Shown here piece after piece: positions 25,554 through 33,349 of a stretch of DNA of 64,000 bases. The position numbers were made by a program, and so were the translations under genes. The notes beneath the pieces are model-generated. The model was not told the DNA's origin. It saw nothing but the letters and a program-made list of their open reading frames with translations, and did not search any database. Numbering within the stretch: position 1 is the first letter of the stretch; each line of letters begins with the position of its first letter. The stretch comes from Haloarcula halobia (GTDB taxonomy: Archaea; Halobacteriota; Halobacteria; Halobacteriales; Haloarculaceae), in contig NZ_CP119787.1 of NCBI RefSeq assembly GCF_029338255.1, positions 620,001 to 684,000 on the forward strand. The letters run 5' to 3'.

Positions 25554-26729
25554 TCACGGGTCGTCCCGCCCGGTCGACCCGCCGGTGTCGGGCCGGTCCC
25601 GCGTCCGGTCGTCGTTCGCGTCGCCGTCCGCGCCCGGTTCGCTGGCTTCCACTTCCGCGTGTATCGCCGCCAGTTCCTCGTCGTCGATGGCGTCGTCGCC
25701 GTCCTCGCCGGCCGCGTCGCTGTCCGTCGCCCCGTGATCGTCCGCGGTCGCCGTCGCCCCGTCGACCTCGGCGTCGATGTCGACGTTCAGGGTCGCCGGC
25801 GTGCCGTCCTCGGCGTCCGGGAGCACGTCCCCAGTCGACCCCTGCTTCGGGTCCGTGCCGTCCGGCGGCCACTGGTCGGGGTCCGGGGGGTCGCGGTAGT
25901 CGCGGGCCGACTCGAGGCGGCGTTCCGCGTCTTCGCGGAGCGTCCGCCCGGCCATGCCGTTGCCACTGGAGTACTGGTTGGCCGCCCGTGCGAGCCAGTC
26001 AGCGGCCTGGTACAGCGCGTCTGCCTTGGTCCGGGCGCCGTCGTAGAGGGTCTCGAGGTCCGGATCGTCGACGAACCGGACCGCCGTGTCGAAGTGGTCC
26101 TCGGCGGCCGCGAACTCGTCGCGGGCCTGCTGGAAGTCGCCCTGAGCGAGCAGCCACTCGGACTCGTTGAACGACCCCATCGCGGCGGTGAACGCGCGCC
26201 GCCCTTCGGTGTAGTGGGCGTGGCCGACCCGGTAGCGGGCGAAGGCGACGTCGTCGCCGCCCGTCTCGCCGATGGCGTCTTTCACGCCCTCGAGGTCCGG
26301 GCGGCGACTCGGGTCGCTCGTCGACCACGTGTACGCGACGACCCCGTCGTGGTCGACGACGACGACGGCACGCTCGAGGAGATGTTGCCCCAGGTCGTCG
26401 ACGACGTCGACGCCGTACCGGCGAGCCACCTCGCGGTCGGTGTCGGCGAGCAACGGCATCGTCAGGTCGTAGGCGTCGGCGAAGGCCCGGTGGCTGTAGA
26501 CCGAGTCGGGGCTGATGCCCAGGACGGTGACGTCCTTCTGTACGGTGAACAGGTCCAGCTCCTCGAGGCCGCTGGACTGGTCGTCACAGGCCGGGTTGAA
26601 AGCGCCCGGGATGAACGCCAGGACCACCACGTCCTCGCCGAGGTACTCCTCGAGTGCCACCTGGCGGAACGACCCGTCTACCAGCGCCGGCAGTTCGAAC
26701 CGCGGCGCCCTGGCCCCCTCTTCAAGCAC
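25554..26729 (-). CDS. Peroxiredoxin-like protein with long C-terminal extension
   Basis: The first 150 residues are an AhpC/TSA thioredoxin-like fold. The active-site motif is PGAFNPAC, with Cys at residue 48; the usual PxxxTxxC Thr is Asn45 here. The segment VLGISPDSVYSHRAFADAYDLTMPLLAD is typical. After about residue 170 comes a helical region (about 165-275) that looks like a repeat-type or four-helix domain, then a highly acidic, low-complexity tail to residue 391. Peroxiredoxins are normally 150-220 aa, so this is a domain addition. The start is GTG at 26729, supported by GCTTAAGTAC about 20-29 bp upstream. Peroxide reduction is probable but not certain with the Thr replaced. Confidence 0.82.
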   Translation of the reverse strand: MLEEGARAPRFELPALVDGSFRQVALEEYLGEDVVVLAFIPGAFNPACDDQSSGLEELDLFTVQKDVTVLGISPDSVYSHRAFADAYDLTMPLLADTDREVARRYGVDVVDDLGQHLLERAVVVVDHDGVVAYTWSTSDPSRRPDLEGVKDAIGETGGDDVAFARYRVGHAHYTEGRRAFTAAMGSFNESEWLLAQGDFQQARDEFAAAEDHFDTAVRFVDDPDLETLYDGARTKADALYQAADWLARAANQYSSGNGMAGRTLREDAERRLESARDYRDPPDPDQWPPDGTDPKQGSTGDVLPDAEDGTPATLNVDIDAEVDGATATADDHGATDSDAAGEDGDDAIDDEELAAIHAEVEASEPGADGDANDDRTRDRPDTGGSTGRDDP

Positions 26730-26826
26730 ACCGGATTGTTGCTGGCATGGTACTTAAGCGTGGGTGTCAGGTCCCCCCGCTGGACCGTGCCGAGGTGCTT
26801 TTGTCCGCCGGTGTGCTAGCCCGGAT

Positions 26827-27342
26827 GTGGAACTTCACGTCCGCTACGAGGGCGACGACGACCCGAAGAAGTGCAGCGCCCGCAAGCTCGCCCGGTTCGA
26901 CCTGGCGGAGCTGCACCGCGCGACGCGGTCGACGCCCCCGGGCGTCGTCCTCAACCCATTCGCGGACCGGGCGCTGTCGCCGGCCGACCGCGCTGACCCC
27001 GGCGACGGCGCCCGACACGACCGGCTGGTCGCGCTGGACTGCTCCTCGGAGACCGCCGAGCGCGAGGCGTTCGACCTCCAGGGAATCCACCGCTCGCTGC
27101 CCTTTCTGGTCGCGGCCAACCCGGTCAACTACGGGACGCCCTTCCAGCTGAATACCGTCGAGGCCTTCGCCGGCGCGCTCTGTATCCTCGGGGAGCGCCA
27201 GCAGGCCGAGGACATCCTCTCGAAGTTCTCCTGGGGCCACACCTTCCTCGAGCTGAACGAGGAACCGCTGCGGCGCTACGCGGACTGCGCGGACTCGACT
27301 GACGTCGTCGCGGTCCAGGACGACTACCTCGAAGCGGAGTGA
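26827..27342 (+). CDS. tsr3: 16S rRNA aminocarboxypropyltransferase Tsr3
   Basis: The 171-residue product is the Tsr3/DUF367 enzyme that transfers the 3-amino-3-carboxypropyl group of SAM to the hypermodified uridine or pseudouridine of small-subunit rRNA helix 31. Family stretches are [14 protein letters not shown] (about 15-28), [11 protein letters not shown] (about 75) and the conserved [13 protein letters not shown] near residue 97, followed by [12 protein letters not shown] place the start at a GTG (26827), because the family start [12 protein letters not shown] begins there and a TTTT-centred element lies about 26 bp upstream. It is convergent with, and directly abuts, a 36-codon zinc-ribbon gene. 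Confidence 0.92.
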   Translation: MELHVRYEGDDDPKKCSARKLARFDLAELHRATRSTPPGVVLNPFADRALSPADRADPGDGARHDRLVALDCSSETAEREAFDLQGIHRSLPFLVAANPVNYGTPFQLNTVEAFAGALCILGERQQAEDILSKFSWGHTFLELNEEPLRRYADCADSTDVVAVQDDYLEAE

Positions 27343-27453
27343 TCAGCGCGTCGGGACCTTCTCGTTGAGCGGCGCTTCACAGTACGGACAGGCCTCCCGG
27401 GCGTACACCTCGAAGGCGTCCTCGATGAACTCGCCGCAGTTCTGACACCGCAT
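27343..27453 (-). CDS. Zinc-ribbon microprotein, 36 residues
   Basis: The ATG at 27453 opens a 36-codon frame beginning MRCQNCGEFIEDAFEVYARE and containing CPYCEAPL. The two CxxC pairs are spaced as in a single zinc ribbon. Such tiny zinc-finger proteins are frequent in haloarchaea and mostly uncharacterised. The stop codon directly abuts the tsr3 stop codon, so the two genes converge without overlap. Too short for routine gene callers; the two CxxC pairs and the clean frame are the support. Confidence 0.72.
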   Translation of the reverse strand: MRCQNCGEFIEDAFEVYAREACPYCEAPLNEKVPTR

Positions 27454-27495
27454 GGTGTCTGGTACCACGCGCGAGTTCTTGTAGATGTGCCGTCA

Positions 27496-28566
27496 CTACT
27501 CAGGGCCGCCGAAGCCGACGCCGATGCCCCGCGGGTCGGCCGGCGGGGCGAGCGGACTCGTCGGCAGGTCCGGCGCGGGGTCGGGGTCGTTGTAGCCCCC
27601 CGGGGCGACGTCGTTGGGCGAGTCCGGGTAGCACAGCGACGCCAGCGCCTGGATGTGGTCGCGGCCGACGTCGAGCTCGAACTGGCCGCCGCCGTACAGG
27701 TCGATGCCCTCACGCTCGCAGTACGCGATGGTCTCGAGCACCGACTCGACGGTCCCACAGCGCGAGGGCTTCATGTTCAGCCACTCGGGTTCGAACGGCA
27801 GCGCCTCGATGCTCTCGACGCCGGTTATCGGGACGTCCCACGTCACCCGGTCCTCGTGACCCTCGAAGATGGGGCGGATGCCCGCCGTCAGGTTCGGGTC
27901 CTCGACGAGCGCCGACGGGAAGCCGTCGACGACCCGCCGGTAGAACACCGGGTCCGGGTCGCTGGCCACCCGCTCGTCCTCGTAGAGTCCCTTCATGTCG
28001 ACGACGCGGACGTCGTACTCGGCCAGTTCGGCGATGAGGATATCGTCCCAGTCGGGTGTCGGGTCGAGTTTGAACGCCACGTCCGCGTGGATTGACTGTA
28101 GCGTCGCGAGGCGGTCGGCAGATGGGGCCTCGTCGCTCTCGGGGTCCGAGAGGCGCGTGGAGGCGACGAAGGTCACGGGGTCGTAGGTCCGCCCCAGCGC
28201 CGCCCCCAGGGAGGTGTCGGCCTGCTGCAGCGCCAGGTCGAGGGCCGCGCTCTCGAAGCCCCACCGCCGGTAGTGGCGGAAGCGGTCCTCCTCGGGCGGG
28301 TCGGGCCACAGGGCCACGTCGTCGAGGTGGTCGGAGAACGACTCGAGCGTGTACTCGCCGGCCAGGTCGACGTCGTCGGCGTGACTCGCAAGCGAGTAGT
28401 GGGCCTCGTTCGTGTAGGTGACGTCCTCGCCACGGCCCGTCTCGCCGGCCCCCGAGAGCGAGATGGTCGTCGAGGCCCGGTCGAAGCCACTGGAGGTCGC
28501 CCGCTCCTGAACGTCGACACGACAGGCCTCGACGGTCAGCGGCAGGTCGGCCACGCGGTCGTACAT
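27496..28566 (-). CDS. Enolase-superfamily protein
   Basis: The 356-residue product shows the order of an enolase/mandelate racemase-type barrel. The N-terminal capping part (about 1-115) is followed by barrel strands: FKLDPTPDWD, the LVEDPNLTAG segment and ALPFEPEWLNMKPSRCGTV, where WLNMKPS resembles the second catalytic Lys strand, then LYGGGQFELDVGRDHIQALA near residue 300. Metal ligands expected on the Asp/Glu strands are plausible but I cannot assign each one. The reaction is unknown; o-succinylbenzoate synthase and epimerases are possibilities. The ATG at 28566 has GGAGGAG 3-9 bp before it, one of the few good Shine-Dalgarno sequences here, plus GTGTTTTCA further up. Confidence 0.72.
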   Translation of the reverse strand: MYDRVADLPLTVEACRVDVQERATSSGFDRASTTISLSGAGETGRGEDVTYTNEAHYSLASHADDVDLAGEYTLESFSDHLDDVALWPDPPEEDRFRHYRRWGFESAALDLALQQADTSLGAALGRTYDPVTFVASTRLSDPESDEAPSADRLATLQSIHADVAFKLDPTPDWDDILIAELAEYDVRVVDMKGLYEDERVASDPDPVFYRRVVDGFPSALVEDPNLTAGIRPIFEGHEDRVTWDVPITGVESIEALPFEPEWLNMKPSRCGTVESVLETIAYCEREGIDLYGGGQFELDVGRDHIQALASLCYPDSPNDVAPGGYNDPDPAPDLPTSPLAPPADPRGIGVGFGGPE

Positions 28567-28646
28567 GTCTCCTCCGAGAACTCGCACCTTGAAAACACCG
28601 CGGGTGTGACGGGTCGTCGCGTGGACTGAAGAGATTCGGGTCGTGG

Positions 28647-28766
28647 ACAGCCAGAAAACCCCCGGGCGCTCGGCTACTGCGACTCGCTGCGCTCCTCTCT
28701 CACTTCCCCCGTCGCGGTGCTCTCGTCGCCCGCCGTCCCGGAGCAAGCCAGGGCATTCTGGCTGTT
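28647..28766. repeat. Second CAGCCAGAAA-ended palindromic element
   Basis: The left end ACAGCCAGAAAACCCCC (28647-28663) matches the right end TTCTGGCTGTT (28756-28766) as an inverted repeat. The ends are nearly those of the element at 9847-10007 (the 5' ACAGCCAGAAA is shared), and the interior again has GCGACTCGCTGCGCTC-like sequence. It occupies most of the 278-bp gap between the enolase-superfamily gene and the SWIM gene, whose start regions face each other. Confidence 0.8.
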
Positions 28767-28814
28767 CGCGCCCACACTGTCTGCGTCAAACGGTGCGACG
28801 CCGGGAGCCGACGC

Positions 28815-28822
28815 TGTTTTGT
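28815..28822 (+). promoter_or_regulatory. TATA-like element of the SWIM gene
   Basis: TGTTTTGT lies 23-30 bp before the GTG start at 28845, immediately downstream of the palindromic element. Confidence 0.5.
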
Positions 28823-28844
28823 CGGGGGTGTCCGTAGCCGACGT

Positions 28845-29192
28845 GTGACCGGGGTCGACGAGTGGACGGCGCTGCTCGCCGAGGCGGGGGAACTCACCCC
28901 CGAGGCAGTGTCACGTCTCGTCGACGTCCACGGCGACCGGGGCCAGCGCGCCATCGAGGCCGTCGGCGAGGGCCGGGTGAAAGGCTACCGGGACTTCACC
29001 GTCGTCGTCGGCCACGACGACGAGTACATCGTCGAGGACGGCGGCTGTACCTGTGCCGACAGCGAGTACAACTTGGACGCCGACGACCCCGACCAGCTGT
29101 GCTGGCACGCCATCGCCGTCCGCGTCGCCGAGGCCATCGACGCCGTCGACGAACACGACATGTGGTACTCCGACGTCAGGGATTTCCTATAG
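28845..29192 (+). CDS. SWIM zinc-finger protein
   Basis: The 115-residue product carries a SWIM-type zinc-finger, CxCx(n)CxH: C-T-C in GGCTCADSEY near residue 68 and C-W-H in DQLCWHAIAV near residue 87. SWIM domains bind DNA or proteins; in archaea some accompany recombination proteins. Here no such partner is next to it. The N-terminal 60 residues are helical and end in the strand pair VKGYRDFTVVVGHDDEYIVE, a short substrate-like module that often precedes SWIM. The start is GTG at 28845, supported by the TATA-like element 23-30 bp upstream. Confidence 0.85.
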   Translation: MTGVDEWTALLAEAGELTPEAVSRLVDVHGDRGQRAIEAVGEGRVKGYRDFTVVVGHDDEYIVEDGGCTCADSEYNLDADDPDQLCWHAIAVRVAEAIDAVDEHDMWYSDVRDFL

Positions 29193-29194
29193 TA

Positions 29195-29395
29195 CCTTTT
29201 TGCTTCGGGGGGTGTCCTCGCTCGCTGCGCTCGCTGCGGGCACCCCCGCTCGCAAAAATCTACGCTAAAAAGGGCCGGAATCGCCGCTCGCGGCGATTCC
29301 GGTGAAACCGCGCCGTCGGCGCGGTATGCTCGCACTTCGGGCCTGCCCTCCCCCGCCGGCGCGCCACAGAGGGCGCGCCCGGCCACCGCACCGCT
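29195..29395 (-). repeat. Left arm of the inverted repeat around hisH
   Basis: This about 200-bp arm pairs, in inverted orientation, with 30174-30430. Conserved blocks are the outer hairpin around GGGGGTGTCCTCGCTCGCTG and GGGCACCCCCG (29206-29249), and the inner block containing ACCGCGCCG, GCGCGGTATGCTCG, GGGCCTGCCCTC and CCGCCGGCGCGCC (29302-29385). A hairpin GAATCGCCGCTCGCGGCGATTC (29278-29299, stem 9 bp) sits between the blocks and differs from the right arm. It lies in the gap between the SWIM gene and hisH, which are convergent, and holds no gene. Confidence 0.85.
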
Positions 29396-29422
29396 ACCGC
29401 ACCGCGACCGCACCGCTACCGC
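29385..29422. repeat. 11-bp tandem repeat over the hisH stop codon
   Basis: Units ACCGCACCGCT (29385-29395), ACCGCACCGCG (29396-29406) and ACCGCACCGCT (29407-29417) are followed by ACCGC. The repeat runs into the last codons of hisH, and the TAG stop (29418-29416) lies within it. Confidence 0.8.
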
Positions 29423-30117
29423 TGGTCGACACAGTAGTCGACGAAGTTCCGGAGGATACGTAGGCCCGTCTCGCCGGACTTCTCGGGGTGGAACTGGGTC
29501 CCGAAGACGTTGCCGGCCTCGTTGGCGACGATCGAGGCGAAGTCGACGTCGTAGTCGGTGGTGGCGACGACCGCCTGCTCGTCGTCGGGGACGGCGTAGT
29601 ACGAGTGGACGAAGTAGGCGTACTGGCCGTCGACGGAACCGCCGGTTCCGTCTGCCCGTGGGGTCTTCGACCCCACGCTGTCGACGCCCTCGACGAGCGG
29701 GTGGTCGCGCTGGACGTCGAGTTCGTTCCAGCCCATGTGGGGGACCGTCTGGTCGCGCGAGAAGCGGACGTTCTTCCCGGGCACGAGGTCTAGGCCCTCG
29801 GCGTCGCCCTGGCCGGCGTGGTCGGCCTCCTCGCTCGTGGTCAGGAGCATCTGCATCCCGAGACAGATACCGAAGAGCGGCGTGCCCGCCTCGGCCTGTT
29901 CGACCAGCGTCTCGCGGAACGGGCCGGCGTTCTCCATCCCCTCGGAGAAGGCCCCGACGCCGGGGAGGACGATGCCGTCGGCCCGCGCGAACTCCGCGGG
30001 GTCCTCGGAGAGGGTCACCTCGGCGCCGGCCCGCTCCAGGCCGCGCGTGACGCTCCGGAGGTTCCCGAGCCCGTAGTCGACGACGACCACCTCCGCGGCG
30101 GTCTGTCTGGCGTTCAT
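29416..30117 (-). CDS. hisH: Imidazole glycerol phosphate synthase subunit HisH
   Basis: The 233-residue product is the glutaminase subunit that supplies ammonia to HisF in histidine biosynthesis. The triad is visible: Cys in FGICLGMQML near residue 90, His and Glu in GTQFHPEKSG near residue 215. The N-terminal VVVVDYGLGNLRSV and GIVLPGVGAFSEGM are typical. It has a short insertion, GSKTPRADGTGGSVDG near residue 165, compared with usual bacterial HisH. The ATG at 30117 is the family-like start; longer open frame upstream is repeat DNA. No other his gene is near, as is common in haloarchaea where his genes are scattered. The gene is bounded on both sides by inverted repeat arms. Confidence 0.94.
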   Translation of the reverse strand: MNARQTAAEVVVVDYGLGNLRSVTRGLERAGAEVTLSEDPAEFARADGIVLPGVGAFSEGMENAGPFRETLVEQAEAGTPLFGICLGMQMLLTTSEEADHAGQGDAEGLDLVPGKNVRFSRDQTVPHMGWNELDVQRDHPLVEGVDSVGSKTPRADGTGGSVDGQYAYFVHSYYAVPDDEQAVVATTDYDVDFASIVANEAGNVFGTQFHPEKSGETGLRILRNFVDYCVDQR

Positions 30118-30173
30118 GGGAGGGGATACGAAAACGGAGGCTAAGTGGCTTCCCCTTCGGACAGATTTCGCGG

Positions 30174-30430
30174 GTAGTGGCGGCGCGGTGGCCGGGCGCG
30201 CGTTCCGTCGCGCGCCGGCGGGGAAGGGCAGGCCCGCACCACGAGCATACCGCGCCGGAGGCGCGGTTTCACCGGACGCGAGCAGCGAGGTCACTCCGTG
30301 ACCTCGTAAGCGAACGGCGCGAAGCGCCGTGAGCGAGTGAGCGTCCGGCAGTTTTTCCCCACGTTTTTGCAAGCGGGGGTGCCCGCAGCGAGCGAAGCGA
30401 GCGAGGACACCCCCCGCAGTAAAAAGTGGT
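30174..30430 (+). repeat. Right arm of the inverted repeat around hisH
   Basis: This arm is the reverse-complement counterpart of 29195-29395. Shared blocks are GGTGGCCGGGCGCGC to ACCGCGCC and GCGCGGTTTCACCGG (about 30188-30275), then CGTTTTTGCAAGCGGGGGTG to GGACACCCCCC (30363-30415) followed by AGTAAAAAGTGG. Between them the right arm has its own hairpins: GAGGTCACTCCGTGACCTC (30287-30305) and GGCGCGAAGCGCC (30316-30328). The 327-bp gap between the hisH start and the end of the uracil-DNA glycosylase gene holds this arm and no gene. Confidence 0.85.
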
Positions 30431-30444
30431 CGTCAAAAAGTGGT

Positions 30445-31032
30445 CTAGTAGTCCCCGAGCCGTCGCTGCCCGCTCTCGTCGTCGGTGAAATCGGCGGCTT
30501 TCGCGAGCGTGTCGGCGAAGGTGTCCTTCTGGCCGGGGTCGTACAGCGTGGCTGCCGGGTGGACACAGACGAGGACGCGCCGCGGCGACCCGGCGATGGC
30601 GACGTCGTGGACGGTGCCGGCTTCGCCGGTCACCGCGACGTCCCGGTCCAGCAGGTGCTGGGCGGGTACCTTCCCCAGGGTGACGACGACCTCGGGGTCG
30701 ACGCGGTCGATCTCGGTCTCCAGGTACTCGCGGCAGTTCGCGAGTTCGTCCGTGTGGGGGTCGCGGTTGTCCGGCGGGCGACAGCGCACGCAGTTAGTGA
30801 TGCGAACGTCGCCACGGTCCAGGCCCACGTCCCGGAGCGTCTCGTCGAGTACGTCGCCGCTGCGCCCGACGAACGGTTCGCCCTGCTCGTCCTCGTTCGC
30901 GCCGGGGGCCTCGCCGACGAACAGGAGGTCCGCGTCCGCGGGCCCGACGCCGTTGACGATCCGCGAGCGCGACTCGCACAGTGCCGCGCAGCGCTCACAG
31001 TCGACGACGTCGAGGCCGTCCATCCGAGTCAT
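30445..31032 (-). CDS. udg: Type 4 uracil-DNA glycosylase
   Basis: The 195-residue product is a family 4 (UDGa) uracil-DNA glycosylase with a [4Fe-4S] cluster, which removes uracil arising from cytosine deamination. Motif 1 is FVGEAPGANEDEQGEPFVG (about residues 38-56). Cluster cysteines lie in CERC (12-15) and in NCVRCRPP and ANCREY further on. Motif 3 is CVHPAATLYDP near residue 158. The ATG at 31032 has GTTTGATAC about 22-30 bp upstream. It acts with PCNA in base-excision repair. Confidence 0.92.
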   Translation of the reverse strand: MTRMDGLDVVDCERCAALCESRSRIVNGVGPADADLLFVGEAPGANEDEQGEPFVGRSGDVLDETLRDVGLDRGDVRITNCVRCRPPDNRDPHTDELANCREYLETEIDRVDPEVVVTLGKVPAQHLLDRDVAVTGEAGTVHDVAIAGSPRRVLVCVHPAATLYDPGQKDTFADTLAKAADFTDDESGQRRLGDY

Positions 31033-31089
31033 ACCGGCCGTTCGCGTCCGGGAGTATCAAACGCGGCGGTCCCGGCGAGCGGGCGGCAG

Positions 31090-31641
31090 TCAGTCGGCGT
31101 CGACCAGGCCACGGGCCGCCAGTCGCGCGACCCGGAGCGGTTCCGGGCGGCCGCCCTCGGGCGTGAACGCCCGGACCACGTCGGCGGCCTCGTCGTCGGC
31201 CAGGCCCACCGCGCGGACGTACACCGTCTCGTCGTTGACCGTGAGGGGATGGCGCTCGGGCTGGGCGCGGTAGGTCGAGAGACGGTCGGCGACGGTCTCG
31301 GGGTCGTCGAAGGCCTCCTCGATGGCCGACTCGAGCCCCGGCGAGGCTTCGAAGGTGACCGAGACGACGGGCAGGTCGGTCTCGTCGTGGATGCGACGGA
31401 GGTCCAGAAGGTTGAACCACGCCGGGGCGATGCCCGACAGCAGGAGGTACTGGACGTCCTCGCGGTCCAGTCGGTCGACCATCATACAGACGGCCCTGGT
31501 CGCGTCGCTCCCGCCGACGGTGCAGGTGTCGAAGACGAACCCGTCGACGATGCGGCTCGCGCGGACGACGACGCCCGCGAGGTGGCTGGTCTCTCCCCGG
31601 AACGATTCGGCGACGCCGAGGGCTCTGACCCCGGCTTTCAC
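31090..31641 (-). CDS. DUF99 family protein
   Basis: The 183-residue product belongs to the archaeal DUF99/UPF0215 family, whose fold is related to endonuclease V. Recognisable stretches are MKAGVRALGVAESFRG at the N-terminus, the DGFVFDTCTVGGSDAT strand (about 33-48) and LLLSGIAPAWFNLLDL near residue 66. Activity has not been shown for the family that I know of; a nuclease or RNA-binding role is inference. The start is GTG at 31641, which overlaps the TGA of the upstream DUF5786-type gene by three bases (GTGA), so translation is coupled. Confidence 0.88.
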   Translation of the reverse strand: MKAGVRALGVAESFRGETSHLAGVVVRASRIVDGFVFDTCTVGGSDATRAVCMMVDRLDREDVQYLLLSGIAPAWFNLLDLRRIHDETDLPVVSVTFEASPGLESAIEEAFDDPETVADRLSTYRAQPERHPLTVNDETVYVRAVGLADDEAADVVRAFTPEGGRPEPLRVARLAARGLVDAD

Positions 31642-31823
31642 GTATTGCGGTCTTCTTTGATGTCCTTCAGGCGGTCGAGAAGTTCGTCGTTCGATGCGGT
31701 AAACTCGTACTCGACGTCACCCTCGTGGGTGTTCTCCGCGGCGTCGAGTCCGTCCTCGTCGTCGAAGTCGGTGTCGTACTCCTGGTTTTCCTGTTCCGAC
31801 TCGTCGTAGCTCCCAAACCCCAT
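31638..31823 (-). CDS. Small acidic haloarchaeal protein (DUF5786-like)
   Basis: The 61-residue protein begins MGFGSYDESEQENQEY and is dominated by Asp and Glu, ending in a helix LLDRLKDIKEDRNT. It matches what I remember as the haloarchaeal DUF5786 family; function is unknown. I chose the ATG at 31823, because a T-rich CATTTTTGG lies about 28-36 bp upstream and the added upstream residues are not protein-like. It is the first gene of an operon with the DUF99 gene and overlaps it by three bases. Confidence 0.82.
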   Translation of the reverse strand: MGFGSYDESEQENQEYDTDFDDEDGLDAAENTHEGDVEYEFTASNDELLDRLKDIKEDRNT

Positions 31824-31923
31824 GATACGTGTGAATCTATGTCGTTGACGCCCAAAAATGAATCGCCCGAATATCACGATTGATTAGTATAGATTCCGCA
31901 CCGTCGATCGGCGGCAAGCCGCT

Positions 31924-32643
31924 TCAGCGTGACTCTGGCGCCTCGACGTTGCGGTTGCCGGCGTAGGCGTCGGCTCCCTCCGACGGGGTCGCCCACCGGA
32001 CGGCGTTGTCGAGCACCTGCTGGACGTCCTCGCGGTGGTAGATTGGATAGGTCTCGTGGCCGGGTCGGAAGTAGAATATCCGACCGCGGCCCCGCCGGAA
32101 GCAACAGCCGCTGCGGAACACCTCGCCGCCCTCGAACCAGGAGGTGAAGACGAGGCGGTCGGGTTCGGGGATACCGAAGGGTTCGCCGTACGTCTCGGCC
32201 TCGTCGAAGACCAGCGCGTCGTCCAGCCCGTCGGCGATGGGGTGGCCGGGATCGACGACCCACAGGCGCTCGCGCTCGTCGCCCTCGCGCCAGGTGAGGT
32301 CACAGGGCGTCCCCAGGAGGCGCTTGAACGGCTTCGAGGCGTGGGCCGAGTGGAGCACGATGAGGCCCATCCCCTCGTGGACGCGTTCGGCGACCCGCTC
32401 GACCACCTCGTCGTCGACCTCGTGGTGGGCGGCGTGGCCCCACCAGACCAGGACGTCGGTGTCCTCGAGTACCGCCTCGGTGAGCCCGTGGTCGGGCTCC
32501 TCGAGCGTGGCCGTCCGGGTGCCGTGGCCCCGGTCGGCCAGCGCGTCGGCGATGACGGTGTGGATGCCGTCGGGATAAATCTCGGCGACGGCGTCGTCTT
32601 CTCGCTCGTGGACGAACTCGTTCCAGACGGTGACGGAGACCAT
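31924..32643 (-). CDS. ThuA-domain protein (trehalose-utilisation-like)
   Basis: The 239-residue product has a class I glutamine amidotransferase-like fold of the ThuA family. Recognisable parts are [15 protein letters not shown] at the N-terminus, [32 protein letters not shown] near residue 63, [18 protein letters not shown] near residue 93, and the C-terminal [19 protein letters not shown], a strong ThuA signature. ThuA proteins act in sugar metabolism, but the reaction is not settled. A TATA-like GGTTTAGG lies about 25-33 bp upstream of the ATG at 32643. It is divergent from the MBL-fold gene. Confidence 0.85.
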   Translation of the reverse strand: MVSVTVWNEFVHEREDDAVAEIYPDGIHTVIADALADRGHGTRTATLEEPDHGLTEAVLEDTDVLVWWGHAAHHEVDDEVVERVAERVHEGMGLIVLHSAHASKPFKRLLGTPCDLTWREGDERERLWVVDPGHPIADGLDDALVFDEAETYGEPFGIPEPDRLVFTSWFEGGEVFRSGCCFRRGRGRIFYFRPGHETYPIYHREDVQQVLDNAVRWATPSEGADAYAGNRNVEAPESR

Positions 32644-32727
32644 GGTCGTGCTGTGAGCGGGCGGGGCCTAAACCTGCCGCCGGCGACCGGGGACACACTG
32701 AAACGGGCCGCGGCCCACGACACCCAC

Positions 32728-33339
32728 ATGGAAGTCCACAACGTCACCGCCGACGCCGAGACGTTCACCTGCAACGCGTACCTCGCACTCGGCGAACAGA
32801 CAGTACTCGTCGACGCGGGCGCGATGGACGGCGTCGTCGACGTGATTCGCGAACACACCGACGCGCTCGACGCCGTCGTCCTGACCCACCAGCACGGCGA
32901 CCACGTCCAGCAGCTCGACGCCGTCCTGGACGCGTTCGAGGCCGACCTGTACGCCTACGCTACGCACCCGCGCCGGACCCACGAACTCGCGGCCGGCGAT
33001 ACGGTCACGGTCGGCGACGAGGCCTGCGAGGTGGTCTCCACGCCCGGCCACGCCGACGACCACGTCTCGCTGGTCTCGGACCGGTCGCTGTTCTCGGGCG
33101 ACGTGGTCGTCCACGACGACGGCGCGTTCGAGGGCGGCTCCTTCGGCCGCACCGACCGGCCCGGGCAGTCACGCGAACGGCTCATCGAGAGCATCCGCGA
33201 GTTGCTCGACCGGATGCCGGAGGGGGTCGAACACATGTACGCCGGCCACGGGGGCGTCTTCCACGGCGACGTGCGGGCAATCGTCGAGCGCGCGCTCGAA
33301 CGGGCCGAACGCCGCGAGCCGAAGTACCCCGACGAGTGA
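32728..33339 (+). CDS. MBL-fold metallo-hydrolase (small)
   Basis: The 203-residue product has the metal-binding motif LTHQHGDHVQQ (HxHxDH) near residue 56, a His in STPGHADDHVSLV near residue 107, the bridging Asp in FSGDVVVHDDG near residue 123, and a final His in YAGHGGVFHGD near residue 172. Its size and order resemble glyoxalase II-type and related hydrolases. Substrate is unknown. It shares a short intergenic region with the divergent ThuA gene, so the two could be co-regulated. The start at the ATG at 32728 gives the usual MEVHNVTADAETFTCNAYL beginning of this family. Confidence 0.87.
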   Translation: MEVHNVTADAETFTCNAYLALGEQTVLVDAGAMDGVVDVIREHTDALDAVVLTHQHGDHVQQLDAVLDAFEADLYAYATHPRRTHELAAGDTVTVGDEACEVVSTPGHADDHVSLVSDRSLFSGDVVVHDDGAFEGGSFGRTDRPGQSRERLIESIRELLDRMPEGVEHMYAGHGGVFHGDVRAIVERALERAERREPKYPDE

Positions 33340-33349
33340 GCCAGCGCCG

